This document shows, piece after piece, positions 18,830-30,024 of a stretch of DNA of 64,000 bases. The translations under genes were made by a program, and so were the position numbers. The notes under the pieces were generated by a model. It made no database searches. It had not been told where the DNA came from and saw only the letters and a list, made by a program, of their open reading frames with translations. The number at the start of each line of letters is the position of its first letter. Position 1 is the stretch's first letter. The DNA comes from Trichomonas vaginalis G3 (Eukaryota > Parabasalia > Trichomonadida > Trichomonadidae). The stretch is from positions 22,289,300 to 22,353,299 of the forward strand of contig NC_067204.1 of assembly GCF_026262505.1 (NCBI RefSeq), in the 5' to 3' direction.

Positions 18830-20407
18830 TCACTTAGCCATTTCTAGTCCTGTATTTCCGCATTTATTTTCCATCGATTTATCTTTTTCATTGATATTTG
18901 CATCATATGAAAGAAGAAGTTCAATTATATCTTTACTACAATTCTTCGTCGCAATATGAAGAGCAGTTCTTCCGTTTTTATCTTTTTCATCGATTTTAGC
19001 ATCATATGAAAGAAGAAGTTCAACTATTTCTTTACTACAATTAGCCGCCGCAATATGAAGAGCGGTTCTTTCATTTAGATCTTTTTCATTGATGTTTGCC
19101 CCTTGAGAAAGAAGTAATTTAACAAATTCCTTTCTATTACTGTCTGTAGCATAATGAAGAGGGGTTCTTCCATCATTATCTCTAGCATTGATATTTGCTC
19201 CATGTGACAGTAGAAGTTTAGCTATTTCTTGACAATTATAGCATGCTGCATTATGAAGAGTTGTTCTTCCAAAACTATTTTTCTCATCAATATTTGCACC
19301 ATTTGAGAGAAGAAGTTCAACTATTTCTTTATTATTATTGTATCCTGCTTTGTGAAGAGCAGTTGCCCCATAATTATCTTTTTCATTGATATTTGCACCA
19401 TGTGAAAGAAGAAGTTCAACTATTTCTTTATTATTGTTAATTTTAGATGTAGCAATATGAAGAGCTGTTTTCCCATCTATATTTTTCGCATTGATGTTTG
19501 CACCATTCAAAAGGAAATATTCACAAAGTGATGAAATATTAAATATTGTAGAATAAACAAAGAATTTGTTAAGATCATAAGTTTGATCAAAAGAAACTAA
19601 AAATGATTCAATATTGTTATATTCGCCACAGCATTCTAAATCAATTTGAATATTATATTCATTCAGCAAGAATGTAACAAAATCAATGTTGTGTGAAATA
19701 ATTGCATATTTCATGCAAAATTCATCTGGTGTTTGATGTTTCAAACATTCACTCATGATCTCTGGATTCCCTCCTAAAAATGAAAATTGAAGGCATTTTT
19801 GAGTTATTTCTGAGTTAAATTTAGATCTTAATAACTTGAAACAATCAACTGATCCGTGATAACAACATAATTCAAGTAAAGAATATCCCTTAATAAAATA
19901 TGGATATAAATCGCTTCGCAGTTTTTTATCTTTATTAAATCCTTCGATTTCTGTAAATGTAATGAATCTTTCTAGATCATTATGCATAATTGCTTTGTAA
20001 ATTGTGTTCTCTGAATGAATATCTATATTCATAAATTTAATTTTTTCGAAATCTTCAGATTTGTCTAAAATGATCCCATATTCTTTATAGAACATGTAGT
20101 TAGAGATAGTTGGAATATCTTTGACCTCTTCCACATGATAATCATCACAAATGAGTTTGGTAAGTGATAAATATGACTTTGTGTAACGATTATTATATGG
20201 AATAATATAAAAAATGTCTTTTATAATCTTTTTGGAAGGATATATCTTTGAATCGATCAATTCTATTTTGATCAAATTGTAAATTTGGCGTAATTCTTCT
20301 TCTTTTATAGTTTTTAGCTGATACAATTCATTATATGAATCTATATAATATTCATAGATACTTCTCAACTCACTGTATTTACTTGGAAGAAAGTCTTGAT
20401 CAGACAT
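18830..20407 (-). CDS. Ankyrin repeat protein with DUF3447 domain
   Basis: 525 residues, ATG start, TGA stop. Head region (YSELRSIYEYYIDSYNELYQ), DUF3447 block at about 210-310 (CLQFSFLGGNPEIMSECLKH; ISHNIDFVTFLLNEYN), then about six ankyrin repeats from 310 to 505 (DGKTALHIATSKINNNKEIV to SKDIIELLLSYDANINEKD). One repeat carries two extra residues (SKINNNKE). The C-terminal GNTGLEMAK is a partial repeat. No membrane segment is seen, so probably a cytosolic binding protein. A TCATA initiator match lies 9 bases upstream of the ATG. It is closely similar to the gene at 3894-5441. Confidence 0.9.
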   Translation of the reverse strand: MSDQDFLPSKYSELRSIYEYYIDSYNELYQLKTIKEEELRQIYNLIKIELIDSKIYPSKKIIKDIFYIIPYNNRYTKSYLSLTKLICDDYHVEEVKDIPTISNYMFYKEYGIILDKSEDFEKIKFMNIDIHSENTIYKAIMHNDLERFITFTEIEGFNKDKKLRSDLYPYFIKGYSLLELCCYHGSVDCFKLLRSKFNSEITQKCLQFSFLGGNPEIMSECLKHQTPDEFCMKYAIISHNIDFVTFLLNEYNIQIDLECCGEYNNIESFLVSFDQTYDLNKFFVYSTIFNISSLCEYFLLNGANINAKNIDGKTALHIATSKINNNKEIVELLLSHGANINEKDNYGATALHKAGYNNNKEIVELLLSNGANIDEKNSFGRTTLHNAACYNCQEIAKLLLSHGANINARDNDGRTPLHYATDSNRKEFVKLLLSQGANINEKDLNERTALHIAAANCSKEIVELLLSYDAKIDEKDKNGRTALHIATKNCSKDIIELLLSYDANINEKDKSMENKCGNTGLEMAK

Positions 20408-20733
20408 TAAAATTATGAATGGTTAAAATCATAAGGTTGTAAAACTATGGAATACATATCATGTTTATTATAAGCAACCACTTGTTTCCTTCAAAATGTG
20501 ACTCTTTTTTTGCATAGAAAATTGGGATATAAAACTTAGGTGCCAAAATAAATTGAGAGAATTCTAGAAAGTGGTAAGCCACATAAATATAATTAGTTCA
20601 TAAACATTCATAAGAATATTCTTAATTAATTAAAGATTATTCAAGAAGAAATACTCTGTCACAAACACAAATATATTTCAATAGGATTATGAAAGAAAGG
20701 TTTTTTAAACAAAGTTATTAAATAAAAAACAAA
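20408..20733. other. Intergenic, nothing else seen
   Basis: 326 AT-rich bases between the end of the coiled-coil gene and the start of the ankyrin gene. Apart from the initiator at the left edge I see no feature. Confidence 0.5.
20412..20420 (-). promoter_or_regulatory. Initiator-like element of ankyrin gene
   Basis: On the minus strand ATTCATAATTTTA directly precedes the ATG; TCATA fits TCA(+1)Y(T/A) with +1 at 20416, giving a 9-base leader, within the short range known for T. vaginalis mRNAs. Confidence 0.45.
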
Positions 20734-23700
20734 TTAGTTTCCAGAATCATCAGGTAATGCTATATTGAGATTATGTTCTTGAGATACTTTATCCAATATA
20801 ATTCTATACTGAACATTCAAATCTTTCGATGCCTTCTTTTCATCTTCTGAAGTCTTAAGATGTTCTTGTGTTAGTTTAAGGGCATTTCTCAATTTAGTAA
20901 TACCATTATTTAAGTTTTCACGTTCAATATCATATTGGGCTTTAGATTCGTTTAAGAAGGCATTATCATCTTTAAGAGTCTTATTTTCTCTTCTAAGGTT
21001 CTGTATCTCGTTTTCTTTCTGAGTAATAAGTTGATTCAACTGATTGATATCGTTTCTCAAGCTGTCAATTAATCCCTTTGAGCTTGCTTTATCTTTAATC
21101 AAAGTCTCAATATCATGGTGTGCATCGGTTAAGAACTTTCGGAGTACTTCAAGTTCATGAAGAATCTGGTTTGCAGCTGAAATTGCACCTTCATAATCAG
21201 TTTGGTCAACTTGAATTTCTGGATGCAGCAAAACTTGGATTCCACGGATGATACTAACCAATTCCTTAAAGATCTTCATTGTCTTTTCGCCTTCTTCTTG
21301 AGTTAAAGCTAATTTAGCTGACAATTCTTTATTCTTGTTTTCAAAATTTGATTTAGACATAGACATTTCTTCGCCATGCTGTTTGATTTGATCCATTAAC
21401 TCAGCGATCTTGGCATTTGCTTCATTGAGCTTCTGGACATTAATTGAATCATTTTGTAATGATTCTTTGAGTGAATTGATCTCTTGTTGATAACTTTCAT
21501 TTGCCTTCTGAGATTTTTCGAGCTCAGATTTAGTGTTTTCATTCTCTGTTGTTAAATTGACCAATTCATCTTTAGTTGCAGCAAGTTCTGTATTTGTTTG
21601 ATCTAATTTCTGAATGTAGCTTTGTTTTTCTGTTTCAGAATTATTGAATTTATCTTGAGTATCCTTTAATTCCTTCAGTAAGCGATTGTTATCTTCTTGG
21701 GCATTCTTTGTAAGAGATTCAAGCTCTTGGATCTTTGATGTGCATTCGCCAAACGAATTTTCATGAGAGCTAATGATTTGTTCTTTTTCTTTGAGTGTTT
21801 CTTCTGTTTCCTTAAGTTTGTTCGATGTTTCACTGAGTTTATCAGACGTTTCTTTAAGTTCTTCGTCGATTTGATTATATGAATTCTGAAGATCATCGAA
21901 ATCAGCAGCAAGTTTATCAAATTCTTCTGATTTCTTCAATAAACAGTCGTCTGATAATTCTAATTTAGCTTGTAAATCAGTATTTTGTTCTGTTATTTCT
22001 TTAATCTTTTCTTGAGCAAGGTTCAACTTGTTACTGGAAACATTAAGCGAATCTTCTGTTTGTTTAAGAGATACAAGAGTATTATGCAATTCTTGTTCAA
22101 GCTTAGCTTTATCATCAATTAATTTCTTCAATGATTGAGAATCTGTATTCATCTTCTGCTCAGTATCCTCAATAATTGTTTCATATTCGGTGACTTTGCT
22201 TTGTAAATCAAGAATTTGACTATTTGCAGCTTCAATTTCTTTGGCGTGCTGGGTCTGTAATTTACCTAAGTTATTATTAAATGCTGCTTGAAGTTGTTTC
22301 TTTTCATTCTCTTTGATGTTTTGAATATCTTCAAGTTTCTGGTTTAATATAAGATTGTCTTTACGAAGTTCATCAATCATACTATTGTTGTTCTTATCTA
22401 TTTCACCATGAGCAGTGATTGTTGCTTCATTCATGTCAAGTTTAGCATCTTTCTCTGATATTTCTTCAAGTAATTTCTTGATGTTAGCTTTGTTTGCATT
22501 GTTTTCTAGTTTGATCTTATCTAATTCTTCTTGCTGTGAAATCATCTTCTTTGTAACTGCTTTGAGAGCCTTTTCTGATTTATTGAGTTTCATGTTTGTA
22601 TCTGCCAATGATTCATTGAGTTTTCTTATTGTATCCTTTTGTTCTGAAGCAATATTCACTGACATTTCACTCATTTGTATCATTCCATTTTGGATTTGGT
22701 TTTCAAGTTTAGAAATATGATCTTTTTGACGCTGTATTTCATCGGATAAATCTTTCTTCTGTTTCTCATTGTTCTCGATGATACGTTTTTGAAGATCAAT
22801 AGCATGTGAAGATTCAACATTTTGTTTAATTTTCTCAGAAATTTTGTCCTTCAAGTCTTTAATAATGTTTTCATTTGCTTGTATCTGTGTTGTAAGAGCT
22901 GTAACTTTTGATTGGGATTCAGCAAGTTCTTGGCCAATTTTAGATGAATTTGATTTCTCGTTATCTTGTGATTGTTGTGCCAGTTCAAGAGAAGCCTTTA
23001 ATGAAGCAATTTGATCATCAAGATATGAGAATTTCTTCATCTGATTTTTAATTAAAGTTTCTTTTTCATCTAAAACTCTTTTGAGTTGTTCATTGTTCTT
23101 CTTTAGACCATTTATTTCATCAGAAGATTCGGTCAACAATCTCTTCTGATCTTCAGCAGTCAATGTCAATGACTGAAGGAGGTCTTTTGCATTTTGATGA
23201 GCTTCTTTTTCAGTTTGAAGCTGAATTGTCAAATCTTTGATTGTGTCTTCTAATTGAGCAGATTGGATTTTCTCTGAAGAAGAAAGATTCAAGTTTTCTT
23301 CAATTGTCTTCTTATGGGATTCGATTTGAGATGTTAAGAAAGAAATGTCGTTTTCTAGTTTAATAACTTCTTTCTTCAGCTCGGAATTTTCTTGTTTCGA
23401 TTGTTCTGATTTTGACAATGCATCTTTTCTTTCTTCAATTGCTTGGATTAATTTTTGGCCTTCTTCTTTGAGAGAATTGTTTAAGTCATTGATAACTAAA
23501 CTCTTCTTATTGGAATCACGTGTTAATTGTTCATTCTGGAGTTTGAGCTCTTGAATCTCTTGTTCGAAATTCTTATTTGAATTATTTGAATTTCGAAGTT
23601 CGTTTTTCATTGATTCAAGATTATCTGTTAATTGCTTGATTCTTTCTTTATCCTCAGCATTGTTTATTTTATCTTTGTAGTCTAATTCTAAGAATTTCAT

Positions 23701-25146
23701 TTTTTCGTCCATTTCAAGGTTCTGTTGCCTTAAAACCCTGATTTTAGAGTTAAGATCAGTGATTTCATTATTCTTTGATTCAATTTCTGAAGTTGCGGTT
23801 GAAATTTTTTCAATGAGCTGATTTCTTTCCTCTTCAATAGATTTTCTAATTGTATCTGTTTCATCCATCTTAATTTTCAGTGTTTTGAGGCTTTCTTCTG
23901 CAATTGATCGGTTATTTCTCTCTTTTACAACTTGAGTATTTACATTTTGCAATTTTGTTGAGAAATCGTTTAGTTTTTTAACCAATTGCTTTTCAATAGA
24001 CTTTTCTTTATGAATTTGTCCTTTAAGATCTTCAATTTCCTTTTGCAAATTTGAAATTTCTTTATTTAAGCTTTCTGAGTCATGAATACTTTGATTTTGA
24101 ACTAATTGGCGTTCATACTCTATTTCTTGTATTTTGAGTTGAGCATCTTGAATTGCTTTATCTTTTTCTGTTAATTGTTTTCTAAATAATTTGTTTTGGT
24201 TGTAAATTTCGTCTCGTTCGATCTGTAACGATCTTATCTTTTCTGTCGATGTATTAATTCTTTCTATGTATTCTCCTTGTTGTAATTTTGCTGATTTTAA
24301 TTCTGAAGAAATTTTAGTATTTTGTGTGGCCAATGTTTCGACTTTTACATGAAGATCTGAGAGCTCTTGCATCTTCTGGAGTAATTCTGACTTGCTTTGC
24401 TCAAATTGTTGCTTTGATGAATTTGTTGAATTTTGGAGAAAAGATTGAGTAGTTTCGGCTTCTGATATCTGATCTTTAAGCTTTTTATTAGTATCACTGA
24501 GTAAAGAGTTCTTTCTTGTCAAATTATTAATTTTTTGCTCAAATTCTATTTGCATATGTTGAAAATCTATCTTAGATGTTGTAAGTTGTTCACGAATTCT
24601 TTCAATATCGGTCTTATAAAACTGATCTTGCTGAGAAATCTTTGAATTTAAATCCGTTATTTCTTGTTTTAGATCTTTATTTTCACTTTTAAGTCTTTTA
24701 ATTGTGTCATTTAGCGTGTTAATCTGAATTTTAGAGTTGTTGAGATCCGTGGATGTTTTTTCCAGGTGTTCCTGAAAATCAATATCCGTTTTTCTTTCAG
24801 TTTCCTTTAAACTCTCCAGATATACGTATTTTGCCTTGAGTTCTTGGTATTTCTTCAAAAGATTATTATATTCTTCTTTATATTTCTTCTTAATGTGATC
24901 CGTTTTATCTTGGCTTTGCTTTCTAATGCTTTGCATCATTGTTGTAACTTCTCCACGAGTCGGAGGATCCATGTATTCCGTTGTTGTGGTAGTAATAATT
25001 GACCCAGAATTTAAACTCGACTTTAAGGAAGTTACTTCTGATATTAAATCATGAACTTTTGACAATAGTTCGCTATTTTCATTATGGAGTTGTTGATTTT
25101 CATATAAAAGCTGCTGCACATGATGAGATGGATCAATATCGCTCAT
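20734..25146 (-). CDS. Large coiled-coil protein
   Basis: 1470 residues, ATG start. Nearly the whole protein from about 70 to 1450 is predicted alpha-helical coiled coil, rich in Lys, Glu, Gln and Asn with leucine heptads (for example LNKEISNLQKEIEDLKGQI; IQELKLQNEQLTRDSNKKSL). The first 60 residues contain a short TTTTTEY segment after a helical start. I see no motor, kinase, GRIP or other globular domain, and no membrane segment. Such proteins are structural or tethering (cytoskeletal, Golgi or basal body), and similarity to myosin tails or 'A-type inclusion' proteins in automatic annotation would only reflect composition. Specific function cannot be assigned. Confidence 0.85.
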   Translation of the reverse strand: MSDIDPSHHVQQLLYENQQLHNENSELLSKVHDLISEVTSLKSSLNSGSIITTTTTEYMDPPTRGEVTTMMQSIRKQSQDKTDHIKKKYKEEYNNLLKKYQELKAKYVYLESLKETERKTDIDFQEHLEKTSTDLNNSKIQINTLNDTIKRLKSENKDLKQEITDLNSKISQQDQFYKTDIERIREQLTTSKIDFQHMQIEFEQKINNLTRKNSLLSDTNKKLKDQISEAETTQSFLQNSTNSSKQQFEQSKSELLQKMQELSDLHVKVETLATQNTKISSELKSAKLQQGEYIERINTSTEKIRSLQIERDEIYNQNKLFRKQLTEKDKAIQDAQLKIQEIEYERQLVQNQSIHDSESLNKEISNLQKEIEDLKGQIHKEKSIEKQLVKKLNDFSTKLQNVNTQVVKERNNRSIAEESLKTLKIKMDETDTIRKSIEEERNQLIEKISTATSEIESKNNEITDLNSKIRVLRQQNLEMDEKMKFLELDYKDKINNAEDKERIKQLTDNLESMKNELRNSNNSNKNFEQEIQELKLQNEQLTRDSNKKSLVINDLNNSLKEEGQKLIQAIEERKDALSKSEQSKQENSELKKEVIKLENDISFLTSQIESHKKTIEENLNLSSSEKIQSAQLEDTIKDLTIQLQTEKEAHQNAKDLLQSLTLTAEDQKRLLTESSDEINGLKKNNEQLKRVLDEKETLIKNQMKKFSYLDDQIASLKASLELAQQSQDNEKSNSSKIGQELAESQSKVTALTTQIQANENIIKDLKDKISEKIKQNVESSHAIDLQKRIIENNEKQKKDLSDEIQRQKDHISKLENQIQNGMIQMSEMSVNIASEQKDTIRKLNESLADTNMKLNKSEKALKAVTKKMISQQEELDKIKLENNANKANIKKLLEEISEKDAKLDMNEATITAHGEIDKNNNSMIDELRKDNLILNQKLEDIQNIKENEKKQLQAAFNNNLGKLQTQHAKEIEAANSQILDLQSKVTEYETIIEDTEQKMNTDSQSLKKLIDDKAKLEQELHNTLVSLKQTEDSLNVSSNKLNLAQEKIKEITEQNTDLQAKLELSDDCLLKKSEEFDKLAADFDDLQNSYNQIDEELKETSDKLSETSNKLKETEETLKEKEQIISSHENSFGECTSKIQELESLTKNAQEDNNRLLKELKDTQDKFNNSETEKQSYIQKLDQTNTELAATKDELVNLTTENENTKSELEKSQKANESYQQEINSLKESLQNDSINVQKLNEANAKIAELMDQIKQHGEEMSMSKSNFENKNKELSAKLALTQEEGEKTMKIFKELVSIIRGIQVLLHPEIQVDQTDYEGAISAANQILHELEVLRKFLTDAHHDIETLIKDKASSKGLIDSLRNDINQLNQLITQKENEIQNLRRENKTLKDDNAFLNESKAQYDIERENLNNGITKLRNALKLTQEHLKTSEDEKKASKDLNVQYRIILDKVSQEHNLNIALPDDSGN

Positions 25147-25723
25147 CCCGATTGTCGCCGATCAGATTTTGAATATTTTTATAAAAAAATCAATCAGTGT
25201 AAAGTAGTCAAAAATGAATTTATTTTTTCTTTTATATTTTTTGCATATGCAACTGTTGCTATTCTTTTTTAATAATTGCCAACTCCAAAATTTTTCAAAT
25301 ACCAAAAAAAGCTTGCTATTAAAATTCTGTATAACGATTCACGCCGATAAATTTAATTTGAATAGTAATCTGACAATGAGATTATCAGACTCAAATGTCA
25401 AGAAATAATGATAATTATCATTGAAATCATATTAATTACTGCATAAAAATAAAGAATATAATATTATTTTAAAAAATGAAAATTCATCAAATTATTGGAT
25501 AAATAATAATTATTTGAAAATATTTTGTTTGGATGATCATTCGAACTGCCTATAAAATGTGCATATTTATTCTATCATTTTCCTTGACTTTTTTCAATTT
25601 TTATGACAAATCGAAAAAATTCATCAATATAACAACGAATGATTTCAAAAAAGTTGAAAAAGTTGAAAAACATCATATGTGCATTCGGAAATAACTCTCT
25701 CCAGACACACTTGAGATTTCTCA
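25147..25723. other. Intergenic with dispersed repeat copy
   Basis: 25233-25310 carries the repeat also found near 3162 (GCATATGCAACTGTTG, then AAAATTTTTCAAATACC). The rest is AT-rich; GTTGAAAAAGTTGAAAAA near 25651-25670 is a small direct repeat. No gene seen. Confidence 0.55.
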
Positions 25724-26073
25724 TTATTGTTTTAATATATATATACTAAGGAAAAAGTGTCTTCGGATGAAATAAGAGCGGAATACCAATTCTTCTGAAT
25801 ATTTCGATTGCCATGATAAGAACAGTGGGGTAAAAATAAAATGTTGTGACCGTATTTTCCCATCCCTCCATAAAAAATCCCACAATGGGGGACCAAGTTT
25901 GAATGTGCGTTCTATTAATGATTGTAAAATTTCCAGGTTGGAAGGAGGACTTTCTGGATTGTTGAATAGTTGAAATAATGCAGATTGAATATGTACAATT
26001 TTTTTGATTTCTTCTTCTGTGATAGTATGTTTTATAGTATCTGACATGTCTTTGAGGCAAACTTTGAAAAGAT
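25724..26073 (-). pseudogene. Host gene fragment on left side of Maverick 1
   Basis: An open minus-strand frame (ATG at 26047, 107 residues) contains TEEEIKKIVHIQSALFQLFN and FKLGPPLWDFLWRDGK. The frame stays open upstream of the ATG right up to the Maverick edge, so it is probably the later part of a longer gene cut by the element. A second frame overlaps its 3' half, which suggests an extra break there. I do not recognise the family. Confidence 0.4.
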
Positions 26074-26927
26074 AGTTAGTATGGGTTAGTTGGGTACTGT
26101 GGCACTGCGCACCTACTTACCCATTATATGTAAATTTGACACTTTACAAAACCGTTAACGTATATTTTACAAATCAAACGATAACACTAACTTAACTTAA
26201 ATATTTACAAAGCCGCCAACCACTTCACTACTAACTCACTAACGAATCACTAATGAAAAAATAAACGTTCTCAAATAAATGTTCTTCTATATCTTCATCT
26301 CATGTTAACCTATTGTAGTCATACTTGAAGCATAAATTTCTCAATTTTAATGCATATCTTGTTAACATTAACTTCATATCATAACGTTGTTTATAATAAC
26401 TAATACAATCTTTAAAACAGTCAATGAAATCTCCTGGTCTGGATGTATGAAAGAACATGTTATCTCAGGAAGGAAGAATAAATGTTTAAATGTATGTTGT
26501 TTATACTGTTTCGATTGATGAGTTGCTTTTGTTCTGTCATTTAATAAAATAAATAAAAAATAAAAAATAAACTTAAAATTAATGATATCACCACCCTCAC
26601 ACGTATGAAAACATAGCACAAAAATAAATTTAGGTGAAGGTGACATCTCACCTTTTTTTCACCTTTTTTTCACCCTTTGAATTCATTCTTAATAACTCTC
26701 TTCCTTTCTCCAACTCTTCTAACTCTTCTTAAGTTCAGCAATGTTGTCCTCATGAAGTTTAATCTTTCTCAATAATTCCTTCTTATCTAATGGTTGCTTT
26801 ATCTTTCTAAACTGAACTCTACCATCCTTCATAGTATGAAGTAAAAACCTTCTGGAAGTTCCTGATTTAATGTATTCTACCAAAAACTTTTGTTTCATTG
26901 CTTCAGTGACTTTATTTTGTCATTCAA
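26074..26927. repeat. Left inverted repeat of Maverick 1
   Basis: Reverse-complement match to 32104-33009 along its whole length up to the gap, including degraded counterparts of the two small genes at 32112 and 32501. The repeat is therefore at least 0.85 kb. The gap begins almost exactly where the match to the other end would stop. Confidence 0.85.
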
Positions 26928-27027
26928 NNNNNNNNNNNNNNNNNNNNNNNNNNNNNNNNNNNNNNNNNNNNNNNNNNNNNNNNNNNNNNNNNNNNNNNNN
27001 NNNNNNNNNNNNNNNNNNNNNNNNNNN
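26928..27027. other. Assembly gap (100 N)
   Basis: Exactly 100 N, the usual placeholder for a gap of unknown length. It sits between the left inverted repeat and the polymerase, so a large part of the Maverick is probably missing from the assembly. Confidence 0.99.
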
Positions 27028-28105
27028 ATACTTTAGAAGAATTCCAAAGGTTATGAAGAAAGAAATGTTAAGCACAGAGTATCTCATGAGACATTTATTC
27101 GATGACGACCAAAAGGAACCCATTGGTGAAAAGTTTATGTCCGGCTTCTTTGTTCTCATTAAGATAACAGAGATTGGCATACATAGACACTTTCCTTTAA
27201 TAGTTTGTGACCCTTGAACTAAATCCAGAACTTAACGTTCCCAGAAGTTCAAACACTTGCTGTCTCATGTATGTTGACCATATAACATTACAGGACCTTA
27301 TAAAATATCAAGGTGTCAAATGTGAAGTGTTGCAAGGATACTATTACGATGGAAACAGAGATATTAGAATAAGAGATGAAGTAAAGAAGTTGTTTGAGTT
27401 AAGGTTAAAGTATAAGAAAGAAGGAAATCCTTTGCAAGAAAATATAAAGCTCATTCTGAACAGTATTTATGGCAAAACTATTCTATCTCCTATTGAGTCA
27501 AAAATAACCATAGTAAATGACAAAGATGCTATAAGATATGCCATCAGAAACTACAACCATATAGTGAAGTTCGAAGGTTTGGATGGTTCAGATAAAACTA
27601 TTTTCAAGCTAACGAAAAGCATTTGCAGACACTTTAACTTCTGTCCACTTGGTGTAACATTCTGTCTATGTCGAAGAGAATAATGTGTGAAGTATTCTGT
27701 ACTGCTGAAGATATGGGACTTCAAATATTTTACCAGGACTGTGATAGCATGCATATTTTCAATGAAGACATACCAAAGCTTGCAGCAGAGTTTAAGAAGA
27801 GATACGGTAGAGAACTTATAGGAAAGAACCTTGGTCAATTTCATAGCGACTTTGCAGAAATAACACCTGGAAAACAAAGTTTAGCTTATAAAAGTATTTT
27901 CTGTGGAAAGAAGACCTACATAGACTTACTCACTAACGATTTAAATGAAGTTGCATTTCACTGCAGAATGAAAGGCGTGAAGCAAGATGTTATTGCTTTA
28001 ACCGCTAATGAAATGTTTCCTGAAGCTATACAATGCTATTACAATGAAGATAAGAACATTCACATACCTGTTGGAACATATGACAAGACTCTGAGTTCAG
28101 TTTAA
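27028..28105 (+). pseudogene. Maverick 1 protein-primed DNA polymerase B, C-terminal part
   Basis: Family-B polymerase motifs are recognisable: KLILNSIYGKT (motif B, fingers) and YQDCDSMHI (motif C, YxDxD, palm). The spacing and the surrounding Lys-rich sequence fit the protein-primed polymerases of Polintons. The N-terminal exonuclease part would lie in the gap. Fossil: it carries a few breaks. Confidence 0.75.
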
Positions 28106-28247
28106 TGAAACTTTACAAAGCACTTCATGATGGTCAAGAGATTGCATTCGACTTATGTAAGTCATGTCAACCTTGCTTTGCTGAAAAGTTCAACTTTTCA
28201 ATAACGACTAAAACAAGCTTATTCGTAAGTTGAAGTTCTGAGGTCAT

Positions 28248-28336
28248 GGGCTTCGCCCTTGCCGCTAGCGGCTTATTTTTGTCAGCAATGAGGTCATGAA
28301 TGAGGTCATTTATTTTTGTCAGCAATGAGGTCATTC
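28248..28336. repeat. Hairpins and short direct repeat inside Maverick 1
   Basis: GGGCTTCGCCC (28248-28258) and the palindrome GCCGCTAGCGGC (28261-28272) stand side by side after the polymerase. They are followed by two copies of a phrase of about 25 bases, TTATTTTTGTCAGCAATGAG onward (about 28272 and 28311). They lie between the plus-strand polymerase and the minus-strand block, where both transcripts would end. Confidence 0.6.
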
Positions 28337-28363
28337 GTGATAAAAATAAAGCTAGCGTAGATT

Positions 28364-29220
28364 TTACAATACTGCGATGGTAGAGTTTAAGAGTTGTGCT
28401 TCAATGTAGAGACAGTCCTTATGGTCTGGAGGCAAGAACACTGGACATTTATGGTCATGAGTGGAGAACATGTCTATCCAAAACTCACGATTGAAGCCAG
28501 TTAATTTATAGTATTTAGGGTTAGGAAGTGGTGAAGTTCTTTGTATGACCAATGAACTCATTTTCAACGCCTTTGGCTATATTAGAGTAAAGTATTGCTT
28601 GCTTTCTATCCCAAATGCCAGGTGTTACAATCTTTGAAAATTCATTTTTCCTCGGAAGCATTGCATCATAATTGAAAACATTCTTAAAATCATCACTTGG
28701 TTCGGAGATTTGAAATCTTATACGTAATGGATTTTCTTTCTTTTTAGCGACTTCATTGAATGGTAGAATACAATGAATTGACAGTCATGTGTTCCATCTT
28801 CATTTTCATTAAATTCATAATGAAAGTCTATAAGTTGTGGCTGACTACCTTCTTCCTTCATTGTGCAAGAAACTCACGTAAAGGCTGTAAAGTTTGTACT
28901 TCAATGTTGAACTTTTTCTCGAACATCTCATTAAATGAAATCATACATTGCAACAATGTTGTATCGTCTTTTAAGTATTTGTATATGTGAATGTTTTGGG
29001 CGCTTAAAGACTGTTCGTCATTTTCTATCTCGACTTGAAGTATAAAGTCAACCTTTCTGAAAGCACGTGTTATATACATAGATGTTATGCCAATGTACTT
29101 CTCTTCATTTATGTTCACAATCCAGTCTGTTGGAAACTTAAACGTTACTCTGTTCCCCTTTATTTTGACGTCAGGGTTTTCACTACTGAACGCAACAGTT
29201 AAAGGTATTTGTCTATACAT
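28364..29220 (-). pseudogene. Maverick 1 minus-strand gene of unknown function
   Basis: Coding-like segments include FPTDWIVNINEEKYIGITSM and YKLTGFNREFWIDMF. The content is typical of a soluble beta-rich protein; a structural role in the particle is a guess from position. Fossil with a small number of breaks. Confidence 0.45.
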
Positions 29221-29516
29221 TTAATTCGGATAAAAATAAACCATTTACTTTCTTTTGCTTCAGCTTCTTTAGCTTTTTGTTCTTCCTTTGCTTTTGCTTC
29301 TTCTCTAGCTTTTTTCGCCAGCAAACGTGGGTTCTTCTGTCTTCCAGCAGCTAATGCAGCTAGTTGTTTTTCACTAAGTTTTCTCTTTGGTCTCTCTGGC
29401 TTTTGTTCTTGTTTTTGTTCCTTCAGTTCGGATAAAATTTGCTCGCGAATTTCTTTCTTCAATGCTTCAACATCTATGACACCTTGGGTCTTGTCCGTAG
29501 GGCTTGTCTGAGTCAT
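29199..29516 (-). CDS. Maverick 1 small basic protein
   Basis: 105 residues, ATG start, highly charged: an Asp/Glu-containing head (VDVEALKKEIREQILSEL is the style), then KPERPKRKLSEKQ and AAGRQKNPRLLAKKAREEA. Lys/Arg/Ala-rich sequence like this suggests nucleic-acid binding. It overlaps the start of the neighbouring minus-strand gene by about 20 bases. Unknown family. Confidence 0.5.
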   Translation of the reverse strand: MTQTSPTDKTQGVIDVEALKKEIREQILSELKEQKQEQKPERPKRKLSEKQLAALAAGRQKNPRLLAKKAREEAKAKEEQKAKEAEAKESKWFIFIRIKCIDKYL

Positions 29517-29562
29517 TTGACTGCAGATAAAAAAACTAAATTAAAACTTTAACCGATGTAAA

Positions 29563-29995
29563 ATGAGCTTGTCAAAATCAGAGCGAGAGTCTATTATATT
29601 AAATGACGCAAGAGGAATACAACATCCTTTCTATTACGTAAGTCAGAGTAAAGATGGTAAAATATACGTAAGAAAAGAAAGGTTCCATTAGCGAATGCAG
29701 AAAGCGACAACATTAAGGTGTATGGCAAGGGTGAAGTCCACGAAGCCCATATAAACCTTCTGTTCAAACTGAAAAGTCAATAGAACAAGAAGAAAAGAAG
29801 CCAGATGTACTTTCAATAACGAACCAAGAGCTTATTGCAAAGTTTGTGAATTTCATTGAAAAACAAACCGAGTCAAAGAACCCTGACCCGCCAGTGAAAG
29901 AAGTTGAGACAAAAGAGAATGTACAGTTCATTGAAAATGTCAAGAAACAACTTCCACCACGAATGCCAAGAAGAAGAGTGAGAATAATGAAGTAA
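29563..29995 (+). pseudogene. Maverick 1 small plus-strand gene
   Basis: Begins ATGAGCTTGTCAAAATC and encodes coding-like fragments (ILNDARGIQHPFYY; KNPDPPVKEVETKENVQF) ending in a Lys/Arg-rich tail. Broken. Function unknown; position just before the capsid block is the only clue. Confidence 0.4.
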
Positions 29996-30024
29996 ATAGA
30001 TATTTTTATCTGAAGTAAATACAT

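Noticed and set aside
25746-26060. His/Arg-rich alternative frame beside Maverick 1
   Set aside because: It overlaps the more natural frame starting at 26047; at most its last part might be coding after a break.
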